Origin: Paenibacillaceae bacterium
GTDB lineage: Bacteria; Bacillota; Bacilli; Paenibacillales; Paenibacillaceae
Length of the DNA: 64,000 nucleotides
NCBI GenBank assembly: GCA_004134985.1
Contig: REGQ01000008.1
Span: 62,001-126,000 of the forward strand
Reading direction: 5' to 3'
Below, piece by piece: positions 36,655 to 46,401 of the stretch. The translations under genes were made by a program, and so were the position numbers. The notes beneath the pieces are model-generated. The model searched no databases. It had not been told where the DNA came from and saw nothing but the letters and a program-made list of their open reading frames with translations. Numbering within the stretch: the first letter of the stretch is position 1; each line of letters starts with the position of its first letter.

Positions 36655-37551
36655 TCACAGCTCATCAACCATCTTTTGCTTCTTATGGCTGATCATGAAT
36701 TGACTGGGTGTCAAGGACACCTCTTTTTTAAAAATTCTGCTAAAATGATGAATGCTGGAAAATCCCGTCTTTTCTGCTATTTCGGTAATTGAGCCGCTGC
36801 CTTCCAGCAGTTGTTTCTTGGCTTGCTCGATTCGTACATAAGTAAGATACTTATGTACCGTAATACCGATTTGTTCCTTGAAAAGACTTGATAGATAACT
36901 GGATGAAAACCCGATTTGATGACCGATATATTCATTCTTCAATTCGGGATCTGTGTAATTGCGTTGAATGAACTCGATGCATTGTTGAATCGAATCCCAG
37001 CTCTTCGTCATTTTAGCGGACTGGCTTGTGCGATAATACGATTGATTTTCCAGGAAAAGCGCGACCATCTCGATAATCAATGATTTCAACCGCAGCTGAC
37101 TGAACTCGTTCTTGTCCTGGAATACGCGAAGCATCCACAAAAACTTTTTTTTCAGTTCCTGCTGCTGCACAACATTCATCCGACTGATCGGATAGATCAT
37201 TTTCAATGCTTTTTCTTCCTCTGTAACATGTTCCTGCGCTTTGTTCGTAATGCCCAGCGTTGTCCAGGCTGCACGCTGCTCCGTATAGTAGAGATCAAAA
37301 TGAACGATATACTGAATCAATGGTGTTGATGAGGTCGAGCGAATGATATGTTTGACCATCGGAATCATGATCAGTGTATCGCCAGCCTGAACCGCATATT
37401 TAACTCCATCCAGAATAAACTCGGCCGTCCCTTGCTCGATATAGGTAAGCACATGATCGTAATCGACCCACTCTCCGCTAAGGTTCTCGGTCTGGGTCAC
37501 TTTGACCTGACGGACAAAGGGTGAGATACTCGTCAGTTGAGAAGAGATCAC
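36655..37551 (-). CDS. AraC-family regulator with cupin domain
   Basis: 298 residues: an N-terminal cupin-like sensory part (EQGTAEFILDGVKYAVQAGDTL) and two HTH motifs at the C terminus (YIGHQIGFSSSYLSSLF; EIAEKTGFSSIHHFSRIF). GTG 37551 is preferred because GGGAGG lies eight bases before it; GTG 37560 would be almost inside that site. It follows two permease genes by 48 bp and likely regulates that importer. Confidence 0.88.
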   Translation of the reverse strand: MISSQLTSISPFVRQVKVTQTENLSGEWVDYDHVLTYIEQGTAEFILDGVKYAVQAGDTLIMIPMVKHIIRSTSSTPLIQYIVHFDLYYTEQRAAWTTLGITNKAQEHVTEEEKALKMIYPISRMNVVQQQELKKKFLWMLRVFQDKNEFSQLRLKSLIIEMVALFLENQSYYRTSQSAKMTKSWDSIQQCIEFIQRNYTDPELKNEYIGHQIGFSSSYLSSLFKEQIGITVHKYLTYVRIEQAKKQLLEGSGSITEIAEKTGFSSIHHFSRIFKKEVSLTPSQFMISHKKQKMVDEL

Positions 37552-37598
37552 CGGCTTCACCTCCCATGCTGGCTAATATGCAGCGCGCAATCCCGTGC

Positions 37599-38429
37599 TT
37601 ATCCTTTGACTGCTCCTGCGGTCATTCCGTTCATTACCTGTTTGGTAAAGAGCAAGTAAAGAATGATGGTTGGCATTGAAGTGATGACAAGCCCTGCGAT
37701 TTTGCCTGTATAATCTGTTGCGAACTGGCCGCTAAAGAAGGTCAGCCACACAGGAAGCGTATACAGCGAGATCGACTTGTTCAAAATCAAGGCGAACGGA
37801 AGCTCATTCCACGTATGCAATACATTAAGAATGGCTGTGGTCGCTATCATGGGCATGCAAATCGGGAAAATAACATAGAACAGCGTTCGGTCAAATGAGC
37901 TCCCGTCAATATAAGCCGCCTCCTCAATATCATGAGGAATCCCTTTAATAAAACTTTGAAACAGAAAGACCGCCAGCGGCAAATTAAAAGCAACATAGGG
38001 CAAAATCAGCGTCCAGCGGGTATCCAGCATATTCAGCGCTTTAAATTGCACGAATAGCGGGACAAGCAAGGCATGCAACGGCACTAGCATCCCAATTAGC
38101 AGGACAAAGTAAGCGAGCGACTGTCCACGGAATTTGAATCGGGTGAAGAAATAACCGATCACAAAAGCGCAGAATACGATCAGCGGAACGGAAATGACCG
38201 TATTAAACACACTGCTGAGCAACGCATCGCTCAGCCTGCCTGTATTGAAGGCCGATTGAAAGTTTTCCCAGGTAATGCTGGAAGGCAGCTTCAATGTATC
38301 CAGACTGAATTCCTGATTAGTCTTCAAGGAACTGTACATCATCCAGAACAAAGGAAGGATCGCCGAGAGAGTGAAAAGGAAGATCAGCACATTACCTATG
38401 ACTTTGAACAGTCCATAGATGAATCTCAT
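37599..38429 (-). CDS. CUT1 sugar permease, MalG type
   Basis: 276 residues, six helices, EAA loop EEAAYIDGSSFDRTLFYVIFP, ending MNGMTAGAVKG. Its first base overlaps the stop codon of the MalF-type permease by one base. Third gene of the binding protein-permease-permease set starting at 40742. Confidence 0.93.
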   Translation of the reverse strand: MRFIYGLFKVIGNVLIFLFTLSAILPLFWMMYSSLKTNQEFSLDTLKLPSSITWENFQSAFNTGRLSDALLSSVFNTVISVPLIVFCAFVIGYFFTRFKFRGQSLAYFVLLIGMLVPLHALLVPLFVQFKALNMLDTRWTLILPYVAFNLPLAVFLFQSFIKGIPHDIEEAAYIDGSSFDRTLFYVIFPICMPMIATTAILNVLHTWNELPFALILNKSISLYTLPVWLTFFSGQFATDYTGKIAGLVITSMPTIILYLLFTKQVMNGMTAGAVKG

Positions 38430-39301
38430 TACGACGTCCTCCCTCCTCTGAATAGCACCGACAGCAAACCAACAACTGCTACACTCAGTACCATCATCCC
38501 AATCGAAATGGTGCTCGCATATCCTATTCTGGACATCAAAAAGGCATTGTTATATGCATATTGCGCCATTAACATTGAGCTTTTGCCTGGCCCGCCGCCT
38601 GTCATGACATAGATATGGTCAAAGGTTTTCATCGTACCGGAAATACATAGCATCAGTGCAACCATCACAACGCTCTTCATCAAAGGAAGGGTTACATTGA
38701 CCATTTTCCGATAGCCGCTCGCGCCGTCAATTTCGGCTGCATCATGAATTTCCGCAGGAATGTTCTGCATGCCTGCCAGAAAGATGATCATATACAATCC
38801 GATATACTGCCATACCAATGGAACAGATACCGCGTAAAGCACTTTTTGCGGATCATCAAGCCATAGCATTGGCTCGACACCGAAGAAGCCCAAAAACTTG
38901 TTCAGCAGGCCAAACTGATAATTGTAAATTAAGGTCCACAGGTAGCCGGTTACGACAGGCGCCAATACAACCGGCAGAAAAATCGCTACGCGATGCACGC
39001 TCCGCCATTTCAGCCAGCGGCTTCCCAGCACCGAAGCAATCAAAAAAGCGATGCCGACTTGACCGATTACACATATGAGTACAACAACGAGATTGTTGCG
39101 AAATGAAAGCCAGAAGTCCTTGTCCTTCACCAGTAACGCATAATTATTCAAACCTACATATGCTGATCCTGCGTCGTTGCGAAGACTGTATATGAAGGAG
39201 ATGACTAAAGGCACCAACACAACAAAGCAGTAAATCAGAAAAATCGGCGCCAAATATTTAAGCACATGGCTCGTTCGCAGTTGAAATAATTTACTCCCCA
39301 C
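38429..39301 (-). CDS. CUT1 sugar permease, MalF/UgpA type
   Basis: 290 residues with the EAA motif HDAAEIDGASGYRKMVNVTLP. The start is GTG 39301, seven bases after GGAGG; an ATG further upstream (39352) lies inside the intercistronic hairpin and is not used. Pairs with the next permease. Confidence 0.92.
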   Translation of the reverse strand: MGSKLFQLRTSHVLKYLAPIFLIYCFVVLVPLVISFIYSLRNDAGSAYVGLNNYALLVKDKDFWLSFRNNLVVVLICVIGQVGIAFLIASVLGSRWLKWRSVHRVAIFLPVVLAPVVTGYLWTLIYNYQFGLLNKFLGFFGVEPMLWLDDPQKVLYAVSVPLVWQYIGLYMIIFLAGMQNIPAEIHDAAEIDGASGYRKMVNVTLPLMKSVVMVALMLCISGTMKTFDHIYVMTGGGPGKSSMLMAQYAYNNAFLMSRIGYASTISIGMMVLSVAVVGLLSVLFRGGRTS

Positions 39302-39331
39302 CTTAAAGCCTCCTTCCTGGCGGAAACGGAG

Positions 39332-39366
39332 CCGGGAAGGGCAGGTTTGCAAGTCTGCCTTCCCGG
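39332..39366 (-). terminator. Intercistronic hairpin between binding protein and permeases
   Basis: A 12- to 13-bp GC-rich stem (39332-39344 with 39355-39366) lies 24 bp past the binding-protein stop and 30 bp before the permease start. There is no T run, so it is more likely an RNA-stabilising or attenuating structure. Confidence 0.7.
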
Positions 39367-39389
39367 ACTGATCCCAACTTTATTGAATT

Positions 39390-40742
39390 TTATTGTTTCA
39401 CACTTTGCAGCTTGGCTGCCAAGTCTTCCGGTTTGGTCTGGCCGATAACAATCTCTTGCAAGCCCGTATACAAGGTTTCTACCAGTGAAGGTGCAAGACG
39501 AATGTCATAGACAGGGCCGTATTGTATTCCATCCATCAGCTTGAAATACTCGATTGCCAATGGAGACAGTTTGCTTTCGTCGTACTCGGTCACCACTCTT
39601 GGCGGCAAACCATTTGATTCAATCATCTTTTGAGCGAATTCCTGACTGGTCAGTGATTTAACCAATGCAATTGCCGCTTCTTTCTTTTTGCCTTCCAGCT
39701 TGGCGTTGATTGCATAGGACCAGCCGCCGCCACCAACCGTTGCGTGGGCTTTCCCTTTGCCGCCCTCTATGGCAGGCAGCAGTGCCAAATGTGTGTTGGC
39801 CTTAATATCTTCCGGCGCATTCTGGGCGATTGCACGAACTGTCCAGGCACCGCTCACGACCATGGCTGCTTTTTTGTTATAGTACATGGAGATTGAAGGA
39901 TCTGGATCAAGCGAGTTAATATCTTTGTTAAAAGCATTCAAATCAGCAAGCTCTTTCACTTTGCCAAGCGCCTCAACAAATTCAGGGTCGGTAAATTTTG
40001 AGCTGCCATCCTTCAAACCGTTAAACCAATCTGTTCCGGTAACCCGGTCAGCCAAGGCGCCGAACAAGGTTGAACCAAGCGGCCAGTTCGGTTTGTTGCC
40101 CATTGCAATCGGCGTAATGCCTGCATCATTCAGTTTTTTAATCGCATCTGTAAACGCCGTCCAAGTCTCCGGGAACGCTTGAATTCCGACTTGATCAAGC
40201 AATTCCTTGTTGTAATAAATGACATGAACAGCTTGCATTTGGATTGGAACTCCATAAGTTTTGTCGTTCAAATGAAAATCATCAAAGGCTCCGTTTATAA
40301 ATCCGTTTTTCCAATCTTGATCTTCTTCAAGTATCGTATCCCATTCAGCAACCAGATTTTTGGAGGTGTAGTCAAGCAGCATGGAGCCGTTGGCAAGAAA
40401 TACATCCGGCAGATTTCCCGAAGCGCCGAGCGTTGTCATCTTTTGACGGTAAGGGTCATGAGCAACGGCGTCAATGTTCAGTTTTACATCAGGGTGTGAA
40501 GCAGCGAACTCATCAATGGTATTGCGAAATAGTACATCAACCGCATCATCAGTAGTACGGAAGTGACTGACATCCAGCGTTACGGTTTCCCCATTGCCGC
40601 CTTTCGTTCCCTCTTCACCATTTGTTTCTGTACCTGTTCCGGCACCTGTATTATTATCGGTTTTGGAACCACAAGCAGCGATCATCACAGAGATGATCAA
40701 CAGCCAGATTAAGACGAGCCCTTTTTGTTTTGTCAAATTCAC
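39390..40742 (-). CDS. Sugar ABC transporter binding lipoprotein
   Basis: 450 residues; signal peptide with lipobox (MIAACGSK), then a Thr/Gly/Asn-rich linker and a type 1 solute-binding fold with the cluster-B feature AAMVVSGAWTVRAIAQN. GTG 40742 is chosen because GGGAGG lies eight bases upstream; TTG 40748 would be too close. First gene of the operon with two permeases, the AraC regulator and the dehydrogenase. Confidence 0.92.
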   Translation of the reverse strand: MNLTKQKGLVLIWLLIISVMIAACGSKTDNNTGAGTGTETNGEEGTKGGNGETVTLDVSHFRTTDDAVDVLFRNTIDEFAASHPDVKLNIDAVAHDPYRQKMTTLGASGNLPDVFLANGSMLLDYTSKNLVAEWDTILEEDQDWKNGFINGAFDDFHLNDKTYGVPIQMQAVHVIYYNKELLDQVGIQAFPETWTAFTDAIKKLNDAGITPIAMGNKPNWPLGSTLFGALADRVTGTDWFNGLKDGSSKFTDPEFVEALGKVKELADLNAFNKDINSLDPDPSISMYYNKKAAMVVSGAWTVRAIAQNAPEDIKANTHLALLPAIEGGKGKAHATVGGGGWSYAINAKLEGKKKEAAIALVKSLTSQEFAQKMIESNGLPPRVVTEYDESKLSPLAIEYFKLMDGIQYGPVYDIRLAPSLVETLYTGLQEIVIGQTKPEDLAAKLQSVKQ

Positions 40743-40801
40743 TTGCAAAACCTCCCTTGTAATGAACAGCTCTATTCGCTATTCGTAAGAAGAATGTAAC
40801 A

Positions 40802-40815
40802 TAAAATCGCTTTCA
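40802..40815 (-). promoter_or_regulatory. Candidate catabolite-responsive element (cre)
   Basis: TGAAAGCGATTTTA on the minus strand agrees with the CcpA cre consensus TGWAANCGNTNWCA except for one position. It is about 60 bp upstream of the binding-protein gene. Carbon catabolite control of this importer would be expected, but a single near-match is weak evidence. Confidence 0.35.
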
Positions 40816-41046
40816 TTTATTTAGATATACTTGGGGTAATTTAACCAAAACTTTGATCAATTTTTCACAAAGTATTTGGTCATTAAAGGTTGTCCCTTGT
40901 TCTCTGCGCTAAGCTCCGGCGATTTTTCTTATTATGACCGCAACAAGAAATATCATGCAGGGCAACCTTAATTGCCCGCCGCGGGCGATGATGGGGCACC
41001 GCGCAACATGCAATCGCAAGCTGCCCGGCCCTCTTGTAATTGAAAC

Positions 41047-41086
41047 AAAAAAAATCCCCAACCGGCAGCTGCTTGCCAGTTGAGGA
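41047..41086 (-). terminator. Terminator of the two-component operon
   Basis: A 13-bp imperfect stem (41074-41086 with 41055-41067) followed by eight T on the minus strand, directly after the YesN-type gene. Confidence 0.88.
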
Positions 41087-41104
41087 CGTTATAGCTTAAA
41101 TCTG

Positions 41105-42709
41105 TTAATGCGAGGAGTAGTGGTAATCACGGAACTCTTGGGGGGTGCAGCCGACCATTTTTTTGAACAGATAAGTGAAATAGGCTGAGGTTTGAATGCC
41201 CACCTGATCCGCTACTTCGTATACTTTAATATTGGGGTCCTGAAGCAGCTTTCTGGCCAACTCAATTCGGGTATCCTGAACGTATTCAGAAATCGTCTTG
41301 CCCATTTCCTTTTTGAACAGCACACTTAAATAACTGGCATTCAAATTGAACTGCTCGGCGAGTTGCTTGACGGTCCAGCTTTCCTGAATCCGCTCTTCAA
41401 TAAATGTGGCAATTTTTTTAATCAGATGATGCTGTTGATTCATGTGCTCCTTTTTCTCGATTAACATGTAACGGTCCACATACTCTACAAGCAGTTCAAT
41501 AATCTGTTCCGTGCTCGTGCAGTCCAGCAGCTGCCGCCACATTAAAATGTTCATCTCGCCATCCGCAGTGTTTCGCCACTTCAGCGTTCGGATCAGTTCA
41601 CTGAGAAAGCTCATACTTAGCGCCTGTACATAGGAGAACGAAACCGGCTCCTGCGACAGCAGAATATCCAATACACGATTCAAATACTCACTGACCTTGA
41701 GCGCATCCCCCGCCTCCATCAGCTTGACGATGTTCGGCATAAACTCTTCCCGCAGCCGGTAGCTTTTAAATTCCATCTCATCCATATGATCATGGCGGAT
41801 AATCTGCCCGTCTTCAATAAGACGCGCTTGCGCCATCACAAATTTGACTTCCTTGTAGAATAACGGCACTTCACTCCATTGCGTTCCCATCCTGCTGCAG
41901 CCAATCGTAACGGTACAGTTATATTCCTCACGCATCATCGTCTGTACGAAAAGCAATTGTTTCTCAGCCCGCGCCCGGTCATCCGGTGTCGGATCAATGT
42001 GCAAGGCGACGATTTCATCCGGTTTAATCTGTGCCAAAAACAATGAATCCAGGTCGGATAGACCGATATCAACGGTTTTTCTAAACCCGCTTCCGAGCCG
42101 CATCCGCTCTTTAGCCTCCTTGCCCGAGGACAGAAAATGATCCAAACCGAAAATCGTAACCTGAATGCCGCGCACATGTTCGGGAAGGGTCATGAGACTG
42201 TTCCAGGAAGCCAGCAGTTCGTCAGTAAGGGCAATACCGGAAATCAAATCACTGACAAACCGTTCTTTGACCAATTTGAGGCTGCCTGATATTTTCTTCT
42301 CCAGCTCGCTCGTCTGCTCGATAATGTTGCGCATCTTCTCCAACGTTTCCCGCAGTGTCGTCAATCGGCTGGACACTTCATCAAGCTTGAGCGGCTTGAG
42401 CACATAGGCCTGCGCACCGACATGAATCGCATCCTGCACAAATTCAAATTCATTGTACCCGCTTATCATAAGCACCTGAAGGTGAGGGTGCAGCTTCTTC
42501 GCCTCGGCGACCAGTTCAATTCCACTCATCCCTGGCATAGACACATCGGAAATAAGCACATCGCAGTCCGATTCGATTAACGCTTCCAGTGCTTCCTCAC
42601 CTGATTCCATCGTTACTGGAGGCTCATAGCCAAGTTCCTGCCATTTAATGTAGCGCACTAGTCCCTGAATGTTAGAAGGTTCGTCGTCAACGATCATCAC
42701 TTTGAGCAA
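41105..42709 (-). CDS. YesN-type response regulator (receiver plus AraC HTH)
   Basis: 534 residues. The receiver has Asp55 (DVLISDVSMPG) and YVLKPLK; a middle region of about 270 residues follows, and the C terminus holds two AraC helices (VKQLAEQFNLNASYLSVLF; VYEVADQVGIQTSAYFTYLF). TTG 42709 is preceded by GGGGGAA. The gene overlaps the histidine kinase by 23 bp and forms a pair with it. It most likely controls one of the adjacent importers. Confidence 0.93.
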   Translation of the reverse strand: MLKVMIVDDEPSNIQGLVRYIKWQELGYEPPVTMESGEEALEALIESDCDVLISDVSMPGMSGIELVAEAKKLHPHLQVLMISGYNEFEFVQDAIHVGAQAYVLKPLKLDEVSSRLTTLRETLEKMRNIIEQTSELEKKISGSLKLVKERFVSDLISGIALTDELLASWNSLMTLPEHVRGIQVTIFGLDHFLSSGKEAKERMRLGSGFRKTVDIGLSDLDSLFLAQIKPDEIVALHIDPTPDDRARAEKQLLFVQTMMREEYNCTVTIGCSRMGTQWSEVPLFYKEVKFVMAQARLIEDGQIIRHDHMDEMEFKSYRLREEFMPNIVKLMEAGDALKVSEYLNRVLDILLSQEPVSFSYVQALSMSFLSELIRTLKWRNTADGEMNILMWRQLLDCTSTEQIIELLVEYVDRYMLIEKKEHMNQQHHLIKKIATFIEERIQESWTVKQLAEQFNLNASYLSVLFKKEMGKTISEYVQDTRIELARKLLQDPNIKVYEVADQVGIQTSAYFTYLFKKMVGCTPQEFRDYHYSSH

Positions 42710-44495
42710 TATTATCGTTCCCCCTAATCGTGGGCTGCTCCGAGCAAGCGGGAAGTACTATTGAAACCCGTGTCCACTCTCCAGCCTTGCTGTCCAGCGT
42801 GAATTTCGCATTGTCCCCGAAGTATAGAGCAAGCCGCTCCTTAATATTGGATGTTCCGAAGCCGTTTCCTTTTCCTACATAGGTCCCTTCATTAATTGCT
42901 TTTAAGGTCGGCTCAGAAATCCCCTGTCCGTTGTCAAACACCGACATCAGTACATAATCACCTGCCTTTGAAACTGAAATGCGAATAAGCGCGTCCTTCT
43001 TGCGTGTAATCGCCCCATGCATATAACAATTTTCCACAATTGGCTGAAGCAGTGTCTTAAGCGTATACAGCTTCCCGACGTTGCTGTCAATCTCCCATTC
43101 CATTCGGACCCGCCCCATGTAGCGGAACTGCTGAATATCAAGATAAGCCTTGACATGTTCCAGCTCATCATTGATGGTAATAACGCTGATCTGATTGTTC
43201 AATGTGAGCCGATAGAAGGTCGTAAGCGCATCGATAATCCGGATTTGCTCTTCATCCTGGGCATCAAGCGCCCGCCATCGCAGCAAGCTGAGCGAATTAT
43301 ATATAAAATGCGGATTGATCTGCGCCTGCAAGGCTTTAAACGCCTGCTCCCGCTCCATTAAACCGGCTTGCGTAATATCTTCCACCAGCTTGCCGATGCG
43401 TCCTGACATGGAGTTAAACATGTTCTCCAGTTCTCCAAGCTCATCCTTCTCCTGATTTCGAACAACTACATCGAAGTCGCCGCGGGACAGATCGCTCATT
43501 CTCCCGCCCAGCTTGCGGATGCGCCACACAATATTTTTGACAATCGTCATCATCAGAAAAATGGACAGCAGCAGGAAGAATAGTGTAATGCCCGCAATGA
43601 GCAATAGTACGGTCCCGTTCTGGGTATCGATATATTTCATCCTGATCAAAGCGACGACTTGCCACTCCGATGACAATGATTTTGTAATTTGCAACTCCTT
43701 CGTTTGGGCAAAATTAATATCCTTGTCCGTCAACTCCCCTTCCGCCGATTGTTCATCTGTATAAATGCGGCCGCCAATCTTGGAACGGTCGGTTGCGGCC
43801 AAAATACGTTGTGAGCCATCGGTAACATAGAGCGTTCCCTCGCCCTTGAATGGGTCGGACAGCATCTCGCCGAATACGGTATCATAATTGAGTAAAATAT
43901 ATACCATTCCTAGTACAACCCCGTTGTCATTCACAATTTTGCGTGTAATAACAATCTGGTTCGGATTGTCAGGCGCATTGCTCCAGCGCAGCGAGCTCGA
44001 AAATTGCATGGCCGCTTCATACCATAAGCGCTCGTCCATACCGGCAAGCTTCCGCCCCTCCGGACGCCACAGCAATTGACCATCCTGCACCAACGTTTCA
44101 TTCGTATGGTAAATCCGAAAGTCCGCGATCCCCGGCAAATATTTGCTTGTAATAAGAAAGGTCCGATCGACGTAATTCACGGTATCTACAATTTCAACCA
44201 TATCGGTATATTGCCTTCCAAGCCGCGCAATAAGCTCGCTGTCTGTCGCTGTGCGCACCGCGAGCAAATCATAGCTTTGCTTCCCGAAATCGATGTTGCG
44301 TGCGGTTTGGCGAACGGCCTCATCCACAGTTACCAGATAGCTGTGCTGATAGCTCTGTATAACCAGAAACAGTGCGACACCGCTCAATAGCAAAGTAGGC
44401 ACCAGCAAAATCAAACTGTACATGCTTAATATTTTGCTGCGCAGGTTCATTCTGCGGGTAAAGCCGATAACCATTCTTTCCAGCCATAATCGCAA
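42687..44495 (-). CDS. YesM-type sensor histidine kinase
   Basis: About 602 residues: helix near residue 20-45, an extracellular dCache-like segment of about 230 residues, a second helix, HAMP, then the His_kinase domain with QAQINPHFIYNSLSLLRW (phospho-acceptor His) and the ATP-binding motifs LQPIVENCYMHG and VFDNGQGIS. TTG 44495, nine bases after GGGGG, is preferred; ATG 44474 is also possible. Encoded 200 bp after a binding-protein gene on the same strand. Confidence 0.92.
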   Translation of the reverse strand: MRLWLERMVIGFTRRMNLRSKILSMYSLILLVPTLLLSGVALFLVIQSYQHSYLVTVDEAVRQTARNIDFGKQSYDLLAVRTATDSELIARLGRQYTDMVEIVDTVNYVDRTFLITSKYLPGIADFRIYHTNETLVQDGQLLWRPEGRKLAGMDERLWYEAAMQFSSSLRWSNAPDNPNQIVITRKIVNDNGVVLGMVYILLNYDTVFGEMLSDPFKGEGTLYVTDGSQRILAATDRSKIGGRIYTDEQSAEGELTDKDINFAQTKELQITKSLSSEWQVVALIRMKYIDTQNGTVLLLIAGITLFFLLLSIFLMMTIVKNIVWRIRKLGGRMSDLSRGDFDVVVRNQEKDELGELENMFNSMSGRIGKLVEDITQAGLMEREQAFKALQAQINPHFIYNSLSLLRWRALDAQDEEQIRIIDALTTFYRLTLNNQISVITINDELEHVKAYLDIQQFRYMGRVRMEWEIDSNVGKLYTLKTLLQPIVENCYMHGAITRKKDALIRISVSKAGDYVLMSVFDNGQGISEPTLKAINEGTYVGKGNGFGTSNIKERLALYFGDNAKFTLDSKAGEWTRVSIVLPACSEQPTIRGNDNIAQSDDR

Positions 44496-44647
44496 TTTTA
44501 CAGAACCCCCTTCGCACAGAAAAGTATACCACATGCATGACCCAGCGATGAGGGACTCAAGAACGACCCTCCCAATCACCATTTAACCTGCAATGCTCCA
44601 TCCGTCCCCTGTTTCCCTGTGAACGTTGCGGAGTCATCTGCAACTGG

Positions 44648-44677
44648 AAAGAGAAGCCGTCAAATAACGGCTTCCCT
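44648..44677 (-). terminator. Hairpin after the binding-protein gene
   Basis: GAAGCCGT/ACGGCTTC (44653-44660 with 44667-44674) makes an 8-bp stem followed on the minus strand by TCTCTTT. It may partially separate the importer genes from the kinase genes. Confidence 0.65.
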
Positions 44678-44698
44678 TCTATACCACGCTTCGACCGA

Positions 44699-46336
44699 TC
44701 AGGATTGGGATTGTTCGTTCAGTGCCTCGTGCCATTCCTTCTTGAGATCGCTCCAATGGGCGCGTTTCTCCAGAGCACCTTGAAAATCTGTCCAAGCTTG
44801 CTCAAACTCATTGTCGTCCTTAGCCATCATTAGCTTCGCTTTATATTCCTTGCGGACATTTTCCAGCTCAGGCAAATATTTTTCCCATAAGCCGCCTGGT
44901 TTAGCCTTCACCATATCAAAAGGCTGCGCCACGCGAATTCCACCCATTGTGCCGATTTTCTCCGTGAAGTCAATCGTTTTCAGGCGCCCTTTCGGTTCAG
45001 TAACACCGTAGTTCCACCAAGGGTACCATTCTTTGCTGTATGAGGTGGTGTCGTAAAGTTGAGGGGTGGTGCTGGCTATTTTGGCCTGGTCTCCTGAATT
45101 ATATGGTATTTCAAATTTCTCGTCCGTAAACATCCATTTCCCGTACGGTTCGTCTACCCAATCCCAATATAGGCCTGCCGGACCTGCAGAAATTACATGC
45201 TGCTGCTCAGGCTTGTTCTGAAGGGTGAAATCAAAGAACTTAAGGATTGCTTCGAGATTTTTTGTGTTTTTGCTAATAAAAGTGTCGTTTTGCGGAAACG
45301 GATTAACGATTTGATTCGCACCGATCTGCGCTACGCCATCCACTTGTGGATAAGGAATTGCTTCATAGAACCAGACAGGTTCGGTCGGCCCGTCAAGCAC
45401 TTCCCACAATAAGTGATCCATATTGAAGAAGCCTCCGGCATTCATAGCCACTCTGCCGGTTTTATTTTTCTCTTTGTAACGCTCTTTCTTATCTGTGATG
45501 ACTTCATGATCGATCAAATTTTCGCGGTACATTTTACTCATCCAATGATAAGCCTCTTTATACTGTGGGTCATCGTAAATAAATTGAAAGTCGTCCCCAT
45601 TCTTCTCTACGGGAATAACGCCTCCGGCTGAAGAAGTTGTTACGCCAAATGTGCTCAGAATAACGTTCTCGTCATTGGCATCCGACAGAAAGCTCAACGG
45701 GAGGAGCGTCTTGCCCGTTTCATCCGTCTGCTTGGCAGCCAGACGCAAAAACTGTTCAATGCCTTCAATCGTTTTAAGCTCATCGATCTTCATGCCTGTC
45801 TTCTCCAGCACATCGGAGCGGACGAACCAGCCCAGAGATGCCCAGCCCGGCCATGGATCTTCCGGGTTTTGGTCAAACCAGCTCGGAATCGACCAGATAT
45901 GGCCGTCTTTATCTTTCATCGCTTCCAGATAAACTTTCGGAATCGAAGCCAGACCCGGATATTTATCCGGCATATCAAAATATTGCTCAAGCGGCATAAT
46001 CGCCTTGGAGCGCGTCATAGCCGTCGTGACGATGTCGGAACGAGAGAACATTGCTGCATCTTCAAAGCCCCCGGTATTGAGCTTCAGATTTAGCGCCGTA
46101 ATCGGATCCCCTTGTGTCGCTTCCAACTGAACATTGACTCCAGGTTCATTGTCTCTCCAGTAGGTTTGCACCAGGCTGTCATTGTTTATCGTTGCTGCTC
46201 TGCCGATCCATAACTTGAAGGAGTTTGAGCCGTCTCCTCCGGATTTTCCTCCGCCACCGCTTGAGCAGGCCGTCAATAGCAGCAGCAAAGTCAGCATGAT
46301 AAAGGTAAACCGTTTTGCAGTTCGTGTTCGTGTCAT
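44699..46336 (-). CDS. Large sugar-binding lipoprotein (LplA/YtcQ-like)
   Basis: 545 residues. Signal peptide with lipobox LLTACSSG, a Gly/Ser/Lys linker and a long solute-binding fold (LKLNTGGFEDAAMFSRSD, YGVTEPKGRLKTIDF). Such large binding proteins partner LplB/YtcP permeases, and the two permease genes precede it on the same strand. ATG 46336 follows GGGGGAAA. Substrate unknown. Confidence 0.92.
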   Translation of the reverse strand: MTRTRTAKRFTFIMLTLLLLLTACSSGGGGKSGGDGSNSFKLWIGRAATINNDSLVQTYWRDNEPGVNVQLEATQGDPITALNLKLNTGGFEDAAMFSRSDIVTTAMTRSKAIMPLEQYFDMPDKYPGLASIPKVYLEAMKDKDGHIWSIPSWFDQNPEDPWPGWASLGWFVRSDVLEKTGMKIDELKTIEGIEQFLRLAAKQTDETGKTLLPLSFLSDANDENVILSTFGVTTSSAGGVIPVEKNGDDFQFIYDDPQYKEAYHWMSKMYRENLIDHEVITDKKERYKEKNKTGRVAMNAGGFFNMDHLLWEVLDGPTEPVWFYEAIPYPQVDGVAQIGANQIVNPFPQNDTFISKNTKNLEAILKFFDFTLQNKPEQQHVISAGPAGLYWDWVDEPYGKWMFTDEKFEIPYNSGDQAKIASTTPQLYDTTSYSKEWYPWWNYGVTEPKGRLKTIDFTEKIGTMGGIRVAQPFDMVKAKPGGLWEKYLPELENVRKEYKAKLMMAKDDNEFEQAWTDFQGALEKRAHWSDLKKEWHEALNEQSQS

Positions 46337-46401
46337 GCGTTGTTTCCCCCTTTTTCTTGTCCTTGGTATGTGTATTCCCTAATACCCGTCAGCTTGTTGC
46401 C

